Shown: positions 23,457 through 32,843 of the stretch, piece after piece
Position numbering within the stretch: position 1 is the stretch's first letter
Layout of the letters: each line of letters begins with the position of its first letter
Source of the DNA: JADLEX01 sp964586775
Lineage (GTDB): Bacteria > Lernaellota > Lernaellaia > JACKCT01
Assembly (NCBI GenBank): GCA_964586775.1
Contig: CAZPJD010000026.1
Location: 1 to 38,387, forward strand
Direction: 5' to 3'
Length of the DNA stretch: 38,387 nucleotides
The notes under the pieces: model-generated
The model's database searches: none
Told to the model about the DNA's origin: nothing
What the model saw: only the letters and a program-made list of their open reading frames with translations
Translations under genes and position numbers: made by a program

Positions 23457-25268
23457 ATGCCGTTTCGCACCTATCTGCGCGATGTCGAATTCGTGCTCTT
23501 CGAGCAACTCGATCTGGCGAGCCTGACCGCGACCGACCGCTACGCCGAATTCTCGGCCGATTTGGCGAAGATGGTTCTCGCTGAGGCCGACAAATTCGCC
23601 GCGGGCGTGCTCGCGCCGCTCAACAAGGTCGGCGACGAGGTCGGCGCGCGGCACTCCGACGGCGCGGTGACGATGCCGCCGGGGTGCGTCGAGGCGTGGC
23701 GAAAGATCTCCGAGGGTGGTTGGTGCGGACTGGTCGGTGGCACGGCGTGGGGCGGCCAGGCGCTGCCGATCACGCTCAAGGTCGCGGTGGACGACCTGTT
23801 CTTCTCGGCCAACACGGCGCTATGGCTCACCGGCGGGCTGTCGTCGGCGGCCGCCGGTGTCATCGAACACCACGGCTCGGACGAGGCGCGCGCGCTGTAT
23901 CTGGAAAAAATCTACTCGGGCCAGTGGGGCGCCACGATGTGCCTGACCAAGCCGGGCGCGGGGTCGGCGCTCGGATCGATTCGATCGACCGCCGTGAAGA
24001 TCGACGGCACGAAAGACCGCTACCGGATCACGGGTGAGAAGATCTTCATCACGATGGGCGATCACGACCTAACCGAAAACATCGTGCATCTCGTGCTCGC
24101 GAAGACGCCCGGCGCGCCGTCGGGAACGCGCGGTATCAGCCTCTTCGTCGTGCCCAAGTTCAAGGTCAACGGCGACGGTTCGATGGGCGCGCACAACGAC
24201 GTGCGTTGCACGCGCATCGAACACAAGATGGGCATCAAGGCGAGCGCCACGGCGCAGCTCGCGTTCGGCGACAACGGATCGTGCGAGGGCATTCTCGTGG
24301 GCGAGGAAAATAAGGGCCTCGTCTACATGTTCCGCATGATGAACGAGGAGCGCATCTGCGTCGGCACGCAGGGGCTTTCGCTCGCGTCGGCGGCGTATCT
24401 GTACGCCTTGGACTACACGAAAGAGCGCCTGCAAAGCCCCAATTGGGCGAGGCTGAAGGACAAGGACGCGCCGAACGCGCCGATCATCGAGCATCCGGAC
24501 GTGCGACGCAGCCTGATGTGGCAACGCGCGCACGTCGAGGGTTTGCGCGCCCTGCTGCTCACCACGTCGTACTACACCGACATGTCGTACGCGGCCACGA
24601 GCGATGCCGAGCGCGCGCTCTACGGCGGATTCGTTGAACTGCTCACGCCGGTCTGCAAGGCATTCGGATCGGATCGCGGATTCGAGTGCACCGTCGAGGC
24701 CATCCAATGCCTGGGCGGGTATGGGTACACCTCGGAGTACGACGCCGAGCAGCACTGCCGCGACGCCAAGATCGCCTCGATCTACGAAGGCACGAACGCG
24801 ATACAGGCCAACGACTTCGTGACGCGCAAGCTGCCGCTGGCCGGCGGAAAGATCTTCGCGGGATACATGGACCGCATTCAGTCGGACATGAGCGCGCTTT
24901 TTTCGCACGAAACCCTCGGGGCCTATGCAAAACTCGTCGAAGGCGCGCGCCAAGCGCTGATCGCCACGGTCGAGTCACTGGGCCGGACGAGCCCCGAGCG
25001 GGGATACCGGCCCCTGTTGCACGCGGGGGACGTGCTGTTCATGATGGGGCAGGTGTGCGTGGCGCATCTGCTGGTGAATCAGGCGAAGATCGCGCAGGAC
25101 CGGCTCGCGGCGATGACGCCCCAAGTGCGAGCGGACGAGCAGGGACGCTATCTCGCGGGCAAGACCGCGGTGGCGGGGTTTTTCGCCACACAGATTCTGG
25201 TGCAGACGCACGCGCGCGCGGCCGCGATCACGGCGGATCACCACGCCGCCATGGACGACATCTTTTAG
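23457..25268 (+). CDS. Acyl-CoA dehydrogenase (DmdC/AcdH-like, long form)
   Basis: FAD enzyme of 603 residues, longer than the usual 380 owing to a helical N-terminus and an extra C-terminal domain (about 470-600). The central fold has GWCGLVGGTAWGGQ, ATMCLTKPGAGSALGS for flavin contact, RITGEKIFITMGDHD, and CLGGYGYTSEYDAEQHCRDAKI. The catalytic Glu is in IYEGTNAIQANDF. It resembles the 3-methylmercaptopropionyl-CoA dehydrogenase group, but many members act on other acyl-CoAs. ATG 23457 has GGGGAGA upstream. No electron-transfer flavoprotein gene is near. Confidence 0.92.
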   Translation: MPFRTYLRDVEFVLFEQLDLASLTATDRYAEFSADLAKMVLAEADKFAAGVLAPLNKVGDEVGARHSDGAVTMPPGCVEAWRKISEGGWCGLVGGTAWGGQALPITLKVAVDDLFFSANTALWLTGGLSSAAAGVIEHHGSDEARALYLEKIYSGQWGATMCLTKPGAGSALGSIRSTAVKIDGTKDRYRITGEKIFITMGDHDLTENIVHLVLAKTPGAPSGTRGISLFVVPKFKVNGDGSMGAHNDVRCTRIEHKMGIKASATAQLAFGDNGSCEGILVGEENKGLVYMFRMMNEERICVGTQGLSLASAAYLYALDYTKERLQSPNWARLKDKDAPNAPIIEHPDVRRSLMWQRAHVEGLRALLLTTSYYTDMSYAATSDAERALYGGFVELLTPVCKAFGSDRGFECTVEAIQCLGGYGYTSEYDAEQHCRDAKIASIYEGTNAIQANDFVTRKLPLAGGKIFAGYMDRIQSDMSALFSHETLGAYAKLVEGARQALIATVESLGRTSPERGYRPLLHAGDVLFMMGQVCVAHLLVNQAKIAQDRLAAMTPQVRADEQGRYLAGKTAVAGFFATQILVQTHARAAAITADHHAAMDDIF

Positions 25269-25322
25269 ACCACGAACGAACGGGACCACAAACGCTGGCG
25301 ACCCGAACGCGGGAGAGGCAAG

Positions 25323-26108
25323 GTGACGACGACCCCGGACCACACCATCGCGGTGTTCATCGATTTCGAAAACATCGCGCTGGGCATCAAAGACATCAAG
25401 AAGCGTTTCGAGATTTCGCTCGTGCTCGACCGGCTGGTCGAGAAGGGCAAGATCATCGTCAAGAAATCGTACGCCGACTGGGCACGCTACGCCGACTACA
25501 AGCGCGAGCTGCACGAGCGCGCGATCGAGCTCGTCGAGATCCCCAAGCGGGCCATGACCGGGAAAAACTCGGCCGACATCCGCATGGTCGTGGATGCGAT
25601 GGACCTGAGCTACTCCAAGGAACACATCGACACCTTCGTCGTCGTGTCGGGCGACTCCGATTTTTCGCCGCTCATCTCGAAGCTGAAGGAAAACGGCAAG
25701 CACGTCATCGGCATGGGGCTCAAGGACTCGACGAGCGAGCTGCTCGTGCGCAACTGCGACGAATTCATCTACTATGAGGATCTCGAGCGTACGAAACACG
25801 TTCCGAGCATCGAGCGGCAGGTTCCCAGCTCGCGCCGCGAGGCCTACGAACTGCTGCTCGAGGCCATCGAGGCGCTGCTGCGCGAGGACAAGGAGATCCT
25901 GTGGGCGAGCCTCGTCAAGCAGACGATGAAGCGAAAACGCCCGCAGTTTTCGGAGAGTTATCACGGATTCGGGTCGTTCTCGGAGCTGCTGGAGGAGGCG
26001 GCGAAGGACCACCTCATCAACATCACCAAGGACGCGCGCAGCGGCACCTACGTCGTGACCGGTTACGGCGACGAAAAAGCCCGAAAATCCCCTCCCGCCA
26101 AGTCCTGA
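25323..26108 (+). CDS. NYN-domain (LabA/MARF1-like) ribonuclease with C-terminal LOTUS/OST-HTH domain
   Basis: Protein of 261 residues. The N-terminal NYN/PIN-like domain (about 6-160) has VFIDFENI with Asp14, NSADIRMVVDAMDLSY, and VVVSGDSDFSPLISKLK, the acidic set of this nuclease fold. The end of it has SELLVRNCDEFIYYEDL. The C-terminal domain (about 170-250) is winged-helix-like, with GSFSELLEEAAKDHLI as in OST-HTH. These proteins are thought to act on RNA; the substrate in bacteria is unknown. GTG 25323 has GAGAGG before it. It is 54 bp after the acyl-CoA dehydrogenase gene, perhaps cotranscribed, and before a structured leader. Confidence 0.88.
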   Translation: MTTTPDHTIAVFIDFENIALGIKDIKKRFEISLVLDRLVEKGKIIVKKSYADWARYADYKRELHERAIELVEIPKRAMTGKNSADIRMVVDAMDLSYSKEHIDTFVVVSGDSDFSPLISKLKENGKHVIGMGLKDSTSELLVRNCDEFIYYEDLERTKHVPSIERQVPSSRREAYELLLEAIEALLREDKEILWASLVKQTMKRKRPQFSESYHGFGSFSELLEEAAKDHLINITKDARSGTYVVTGYGDEKARKSPPAKS

Positions 26109-26204
26109 AGCCCCCGCGGGCCAAACCTGCCGCGTAATGGGGATTACGTTTTCTCGTTTCACGCCCCGCCCTCCCGGGCGGGCGCGAAAACATGAAAAAA
26201 TTTC

Positions 26205-26233
26205 TTGAATAATTCGCGGGCCTACCGTATATT
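26205..26233 (+). promoter_or_regulatory. Predicted sigma70-type promoter upstream of folC
   Basis: TTGAAT (26205-26210) and TATATT (26228-26233) are separated by exactly 17 bases and match the -35 and -10 elements well, in an unusually A/T-rich patch. Transcription would start at about 26239-26241, precisely at the foot of a long hairpin. Confidence 0.68.
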
Positions 26234-26238
26234 TCCGC

Positions 26239-26477
26239 GGCCAATCCGGGGGAAATCCGGGGAATCGCAAGAGCCCCCGGGGGGATTGGCCGAAGGCGGG
26301 TCGAATCATCGAGGAAGAGGCCGTCCGAGGCCGTCTCTGGAACCTCCGGAGCGAGTTCGCGGTCTTTAAGAGCCGACGCCGTGCGTTTTTCGCCGGCCGG
26401 GTGTTCGTGTCTTTCGACGCCATGGAACCCGGGCCGGGAATGCCATCTGCGTGATTTGAGGATTGAGAGGACGCACC
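26239..26477 (+). ncRNA. Structured leader or candidate non-coding RNA before folC
   Basis: A 239-nt stretch without an open frame of its own. From the predicted start it folds as GGCCAATCC/GGATTGGCC (26239-26247 with 26283-26291) around an inner GGGGG/CCCCC pair. A second hairpin (26311-26346) has GAGG/CCTC outside and GGCC/GGCC inside, and a small one is GCGA-gt-TCGC (26351-26360). I found no match to SRP, 6S, RNase P, tmRNA or folate riboswitches. It may be the 5' leader of folC-lptD or an independent small RNA. The rest of the 26109-26238 gap shows only an imperfect G+C hairpin (26161-26184) after the NYN gene. Confidence 0.4.
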
Positions 26478-27788
26478 GTGGGACGGAAATCCGCTGCCTA
26501 TAACGAGGCCATGCGCCGGATCTATGACCTGCAGCTCTTCGGGGTCAAGCTGGGCCTGTCCAATATCCGCCGCCTGCTGTCGCGACTCGGGAATCCGCAG
26601 GAAAGCTTCGAGACGGTTCTCGTCGCCGGCACCAACGGCAAGGGTGTGGTGACGGCGAGCCTCGCGGCCATTCTGCAGGAGAGCGAGCACCGGGTCGGCA
26701 TGTTCACCTCGCCGCACCTGATTCGATTCACCGAACGCATCCGCGTCAACGGCGCGGAGATCCCGCAAAAAGACCTGCTCCGGCATTCCGACCGCATTTG
26801 GCGCGAACTCGAGACCATCCAGACCGGGAGCGACAGCTCGCAGGGCATGCCGGTGACGTTCTTCGAGTTCGCCACGGCCCTCGCCTGCCTTCATTTCGCG
26901 GAGACGGGCTGCGAGGCCGTCGTGATGGAAGTGGGCATGGGCGGCCGTCTCGACGCGACGAACGTGATCGAGCCGGTGCTGTCGGTCATCACGCAGATCG
27001 ACCACGATCACGATCTGCACCTGGGAAAATCGCTGGAAGAGATTGCCCGCGAAAAGGCGGGGATCTTCCGCGAGGGCATCCCTGGCATCGCGCTCGACGG
27101 CCCCGGCGAGGTGCTGGAATCGCTGCGGCGCGTGGCGGGTCGCGTGGGCGCGCCGCTGACGATCATCGAGGATATCGCGAAGATCCATCCCGACGGACGG
27201 ACCTTCGACCTGTCGTGGTACGGCACGGGGCTCTGGGGCCTTCGCTCGCCCCTGCCCGGTCGTCACCAGATCCGTAACGCGGCGCTGGCCGCCGTGTCGA
27301 GCCTCGAACTTCGCGACTGCGGGTTCCGCATTTCGGCCGACGCGATTCGTCGCGGTTTGAGCAAGGTGAAGTGGCCGGGCCGCTTCGAGACGATCGCCCG
27401 CAATCCGCGCGTGATCCTCGACGGCGCGCACAACCCGTCCGCCGGCGCGGCGCTCGTCGACACGCTCAAACGGCTGCGCGTGGCAACGCCGATCATTCCG
27501 GTGGTCGCGATCATGTCGGACAAGGATATCAACGGATTTCTCGACGCGATCGCGCCCGGTTCCGACACGATCGTGGTGACGAATGTGCCCAACGACCGAT
27601 CGCTGGACGCCACCGAACTCGCCGGGCTCGCCAAGGACAAATTCACCCGGATTCACGCGGTGCCCGATCCCCTGGAAGCCCTCGGCTTGGCGCGCCGACT
27701 GGCCGGCAAGACCGGAACGGTCGTCGTCACCGGGTCGCTGTACCTCGTGGGCGCCATACGAGAGGCGGTCCTCGGACCCGACGCATGA
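26478..27788 (+). CDS. folC: Folylpolyglutamate synthase/dihydrofolate synthase
   Basis: Cytosolic Mur-ligase-type enzyme of 436 residues that adds glutamate to (dihydro)folate using ATP. P-loop AGTNGKG is near 50, the SPHLIRFTERI motif near 78, EVGMGGRLDATN near 153, DHDHDLHLGKSLEEIAREKAGI (the Mg/Lys site) near 176, and ILDGAHNPSA near 315. The GTG at 26478 has GAGAGG seven bases before it. It overlaps lptD by ATGA, so the two are cotranscribed. This pairing of folate and envelope genes is recurrent in related bacteria, as far as I recall. Confidence 0.94.
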   Translation: MGRKSAAYNEAMRRIYDLQLFGVKLGLSNIRRLLSRLGNPQESFETVLVAGTNGKGVVTASLAAILQESEHRVGMFTSPHLIRFTERIRVNGAEIPQKDLLRHSDRIWRELETIQTGSDSSQGMPVTFFEFATALACLHFAETGCEAVVMEVGMGGRLDATNVIEPVLSVITQIDHDHDLHLGKSLEEIAREKAGIFREGIPGIALDGPGEVLESLRRVAGRVGAPLTIIEDIAKIHPDGRTFDLSWYGTGLWGLRSPLPGRHQIRNAALAAVSSLELRDCGFRISADAIRRGLSKVKWPGRFETIARNPRVILDGAHNPSAGAALVDTLKRLRVATPIIPVVAIMSDKDINGFLDAIAPGSDTIVVTNVPNDRSLDATELAGLAKDKFTRIHAVPDPLEALGLARRLAGKTGTVVVTGSLYLVGAIREAVLGPDA

Positions 27789-30016
27789 TCCGCCGCCCGA
27801 AGGGCGCGGCGCACGCCGCGACCCTGCCGGTTCTCGTCGCGATCCTTCTGGCGGTCACGGCGACCCGGGTCCGGGCGCAAACCCCCTACCTCGATCGGTT
27901 TCTCGGAAGCGAAGAGCCCGTCGTCCTGACGGCGGACAAGGTCACCTACGACGCCGACCGCGACACCTACCGCGCCGAGGGCCGCGTCGAAGTGCGTCAG
28001 GGGGAGATGTTCCTGCGCGCCGAGCGGTTGCTCGTGGACATGAAGGAGATGTCGCTGTCGGCCGACGGCGACGTGTCGCTCGGCAACCGCGAGGGCGAGA
28101 TCCGCTCGCCCACCATTCACATCAACTTCAACACGCAGCGAGGTATGATCGTGCAGGGCGACCTGGTGGCGCGCGTGGGCGAGGTCAATTATTACCTGCG
28201 CGGCGAGAAGATCGAGAAGGTCGGTCCCAATCATTTTCTCATCACCAACGGATGGTACTCGACCTGCGACTGCGGCAACGACGAGGCCGATTGGTTCATC
28301 GAGGCCGATCAGATCGACGTGACGCTCGACGGCTACGCGCTGGTGCGTCGCGGTCGTGTGTACACGGCGGGGCTGCCGGTGGCGTATGTGCCGTTCGGTG
28401 TCGTGCCCGCCAAGATCACGCGGCAGACGGGGTTCCTGTCGCCGCGATTCGGCTGGGCGAGCGACGACGGCTACCATTTCGGCGTGCCGTTTTTCTGGGC
28501 GATCAGCGACAACATGGACGCGACGTTCTACACGGACGTCTATGAGAAACGCGGCATCAAGGAGGGGTTCGAGTACCGATACGCGCTTTCGCGATCGACG
28601 CAGGGGCAGTTCGACCTCGACTTTATCGACGACCAGAAGTACGGCGACGATCGATGGGCCGTGGCGTACGAGCACAACCAGAACGTCGCGCGACGCCTGT
28701 ACCTTCGCAACAACACGAACCTCGTCTCCGACAAGGACTACGTGATCGACTACCCGACCGACATCACCGCGCGCTACGACCGCTTCCTGCGCAGCAACAC
28801 GATCTTCAACAACCTGTGGCAGAACTACAGCGCGAATCTGAACTTCGAGTACTTCGACAGCCTCGACAACGAGGACAACAGCTACACGTGGCAGAAGCTC
28901 CCCGAGGTCGGGTTCGACGCGCTCTCGCGGCGCATCGGGCCTTTGCCCGTCGGCATTCGCGCGGGCACGCTGCTCACCAATTTCTATCGCCCCAAGGTGC
29001 TGCCGTCAGAGCGCGAGATCGAGGCCGAGGCGGATCTGACGCGGTCGTTCTGGTACGGCACGGCGGCGAAAAGGCTCGACGTGCTGCCCGAGGTCTTCGT
29101 GCCGATCAGCTTCGACCGCTACGCGTTCCTGACCCCGTCGGTCGAGTGGCGCGAGACGTTCTACGAACTGCCCGACCGCCCACGCGAGGAGCGGTACGAG
29201 GCGCGGCACCTCTACACCGCCCGCGCGCACCTGTTCACGCGTACCGAGCGCGTGTGGCCGATCGTCCGACCGATCCTCAAGGGATTCAAGCATACGGTGG
29301 AGCCCGGCGTGGAGTACGCCTACACGCCGCCCGCGGATCAGGACGAACTGCCGATCATCGACGGCGAGGACCGCATCTCGCGCGAGAACTCGGTGACGTA
29401 CTACCTCGCCAACCGCGCGTGGTTGCGGGTCCTGCCGTGGCGAAGCAAGAACCGCATGACGGTGAAACTGGCGGACCTGCGGATCTCGCAGAGCTTCGAC
29501 ATCTATGAGTCGCAGCGCGAGACGATGCCGGAAAACGAGGAACGCGAGCCCTTCGGACCGATCCGCGGCGATTTGGAATCCACCGCGACCTTCGGCATGT
29601 GGCTCAACAAGGTCGTGGTGCGTTCAAGGCTCGATTACGACACCTATTCGGATCGCGTCACGAATTTCAACGTCCTCGGCGCGCTGGGCTCGGTCAACGA
29701 CGACACGATCGGCGTCGAGTATCGCTATCAGCTCGAGGACGACGAGGAATTCAACCTGCAGTTCGTGAACATCGACTACCTCTCGGCGATCGGCCGCTAC
29801 ACGGTGCTCGACTTCCTGACGTTCTCGTATCTGGGTCGCTACAGCTTTCTCGACGACACCTTCATCGAACGCATCTACGGCATCCAGTTCAACAGTCTGC
29901 AAAACTGTTGGAGCCTCGGGTTGCAGCTCGAAAAGCGCGAGATCCCCGAGCCGGAGGACGTCTACCGGATCACGCTGGATATGACCGGCCTCGTGCAGGC
30001 CGGAACGGCGTTCTGA
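27785..30016 (+). CDS. lptD: LPS-assembly protein LptD
   Basis: Outer-membrane LPS translocon of 743 residues. After a signal peptide ending VRAQ (about residue 32) comes an OstA/LptA-like beta-jellyroll: LTADKVTYDADRDTYRAEGRVEV, then repeated strands to about 190. The C-terminal part is a large beta-barrel with QTGFLSPRFGWASDDGYHFGVPFFW near its start, as in LptD. Cysteines are few: the pair in STCDCG and one in LQNCWSLG near the end, so at most one jellyroll-to-barrel disulfide of the kind known in E. coli seems possible. The last gene of its operon; the convergent lipoprotein gene ends 13 bp away. Confidence 0.93.
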   Translation: MIRRPKGAAHAATLPVLVAILLAVTATRVRAQTPYLDRFLGSEEPVVLTADKVTYDADRDTYRAEGRVEVRQGEMFLRAERLLVDMKEMSLSADGDVSLGNREGEIRSPTIHINFNTQRGMIVQGDLVARVGEVNYYLRGEKIEKVGPNHFLITNGWYSTCDCGNDEADWFIEADQIDVTLDGYALVRRGRVYTAGLPVAYVPFGVVPAKITRQTGFLSPRFGWASDDGYHFGVPFFWAISDNMDATFYTDVYEKRGIKEGFEYRYALSRSTQGQFDLDFIDDQKYGDDRWAVAYEHNQNVARRLYLRNNTNLVSDKDYVIDYPTDITARYDRFLRSNTIFNNLWQNYSANLNFEYFDSLDNEDNSYTWQKLPEVGFDALSRRIGPLPVGIRAGTLLTNFYRPKVLPSEREIEAEADLTRSFWYGTAAKRLDVLPEVFVPISFDRYAFLTPSVEWRETFYELPDRPREERYEARHLYTARAHLFTRTERVWPIVRPILKGFKHTVEPGVEYAYTPPADQDELPIIDGEDRISRENSVTYYLANRAWLRVLPWRSKNRMTVKLADLRISQSFDIYESQRETMPENEEREPFGPIRGDLESTATFGMWLNKVVVRSRLDYDTYSDRVTNFNVLGALGSVNDDTIGVEYRYQLEDDEEFNLQFVNIDYLSAIGRYTVLDFLTFSYLGRYSFLDDTFIERIYGIQFNSLQNCWSLGLQLEKREIPEPEDVYRITLDMTGLVQAGTAF

Positions 30017-30029
30017 CGGCTCGGCGCGC

Positions 30030-31277
30030 TCAGTCCCACATGTCCGGGAAGAGCCACCAGAACGCGGGGCGACCGGCATAGCCCGACAGCTCCACGAAGC
30101 CCGAACCGCCCACCGCCTCGCCGTCGCGGGTGCCGTCGATCTCGACGAGGCCCTCCCAATAGTTCCACATCGGGTTGACCATTTCGGCGTCATCCATGAC
30201 CGAGGTGAGCGTCAGGTCGAGGTCCAGCTTGGGCACGGCCAGACGCCAGTCCTGGGGATACGTCGCCCCGGTCGTCGGGCTCGTCCATGTGTCGAGGTTC
30301 TCCACGATCACGTCGCCTTCCAGAAGCGGCCATTGGTCGTTATTCGCGTCGACGTATGTTCCCGATGCCATGTCCACCACCGCCGGATCGTTTTCGTCGC
30401 CGCGAAAGACAAAGAACATCAGCTCGGCGCCGTCGTCGAGTTGCACCGAGAACCAGTCCCACCCGATGAGCACAAAGGGGACGAAATTGCCCCACTGGTG
30501 GTCCATCCACGCCTCGCCGGAAACCGGAATCGTGCCGTCGCCCCGGTCCATGTGCCCCTCGGCCGCGAGGCGCATGCGCGAGTAGTAGAACGAATCGGCC
30601 GTGCGCGAGCTCATGCGGATGCTGCCGTTCGAGCCGTGATAGGTCGGTCCCTGCGTGTCGGTGAGCGCCAGTTCCAGGGTGTGCGCGCCGGTGCTCGCCG
30701 AGATGTGATAGACGCCGTCGGGCCCGCGCAAGACCGAGGCGTCGCGGCTCCACAGGCTCAGCACGTCGGGGCTTTCGTCGGCGTCGTGCAGGTCGAGCCA
30801 CACGGCCTCGGTGTGTTCGCCCGTCTCCACGTCGAGCACCGCGACGTTGATCATCCAAGCCGGAATGCCAAACAGCGCCGCGCCGTAAAAGAACGTAACC
30901 TCGAAGCCGAACCGCGCGCCGTCGTCGCTGTCCACGTGGCCCGTCCAATACCACCACTCGATCATGTCGCGGTGCGGCGACTCGTCCTTCGGAAACTCGA
31001 TGAAGGTCTCGACGCACTCACCCGCATTGCAGTAGGTGGGTTCGGGACACGCGGGCAGCGGCTTCCACTCGCCTCCCGCGCACTCCCACGGGTACTCCAG
31101 ATCGTCGCACATCCGCTCGCCGTCGGCGCAGGGCGCTTCGTCGGCGTCATCGTCGCCCGATTCCCCGGCGACATGCGTTTCGTCGTCCGCTTGCTCCGAT
31201 TCGTCCTCGGAGCAGCCGAACATCACGAATACCCAGATGATCGAAAGAAGCATCAACGGTCGAATTTGCATGTTCAT
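30030..31277 (-). CDS. CrtC/AttH-like lipocalin-fold lipoprotein
   Basis: Protein of 415 residues. Lipobox MFGC gives Cys22. Residues 23-60 are a very acidic linker, then a short Cys-rich segment (C-x6-C, C and C-x4-C spacing) to about 100. The rest fits the CrtC/AttH two-barrel group (PF07143/PF17186): HRDMIEWWYWTGHV, FGFEVTFFYG, SGEAWMDHQWGNF, GWDWFSVQLDDGAELMFFVFR and FVELSGYAGRP. Known relatives include carotenoid hydratase and secreted hydrolases; the ligand here is probably a hydrophobic molecule. The start is uncertain among 31271, 31277 and 31283. It is 89 bp downstream of the aspartase gene. Confidence 0.82.
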   Translation of the reverse strand: MNMQIRPLMLLSIIWVFVMFGCSEDESEQADDETHVAGESGDDDADEAPCADGERMCDDLEYPWECAGGEWKPLPACPEPTYCNAGECVETFIEFPKDESPHRDMIEWWYWTGHVDSDDGARFGFEVTFFYGAALFGIPAWMINVAVLDVETGEHTEAVWLDLHDADESPDVLSLWSRDASVLRGPDGVYHISASTGAHTLELALTDTQGPTYHGSNGSIRMSSRTADSFYYSRMRLAAEGHMDRGDGTIPVSGEAWMDHQWGNFVPFVLIGWDWFSVQLDDGAELMFFVFRGDENDPAVVDMASGTYVDANNDQWPLLEGDVIVENLDTWTSPTTGATYPQDWRLAVPKLDLDLTLTSVMDDAEMVNPMWNYWEGLVEIDGTRDGEAVGGSGFVELSGYAGRPAFWWLFPDMWD

Positions 31278-31366
31278 CGCCATCCATCGAGCCGCGCCAA
31301 TGCGGCGCGCCGACCTCTTCCCTGACACGCAATCGCGGCGCGCGTCAATGCCTTCGAGAGGCCAAC

Positions 31367-32809
<1,443 letters not shown>

Positions 32810-32843
32810 GGCATCCTCCGAACGATCGCCCGGTGCGCGCAGA

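Noticed and set aside
26239..26477. 6S, SRP, RNase P or tmRNA in the folC leader
   Set aside because: The conserved core bases of each were looked for and not found, so it is kept as an unassigned structured region.
24975..27656. Very long minus-strand open frame across three plus-strand genes
   Set aside because: It covers acdH, the NYN gene and folC, all well supported by motifs. The frame is open only because of codon bias.
30017..30029. Terminator between lptD and the CrtC-like gene
   Set aside because: The gap is 13 bases, too short for a hairpin, and no T-run is present.
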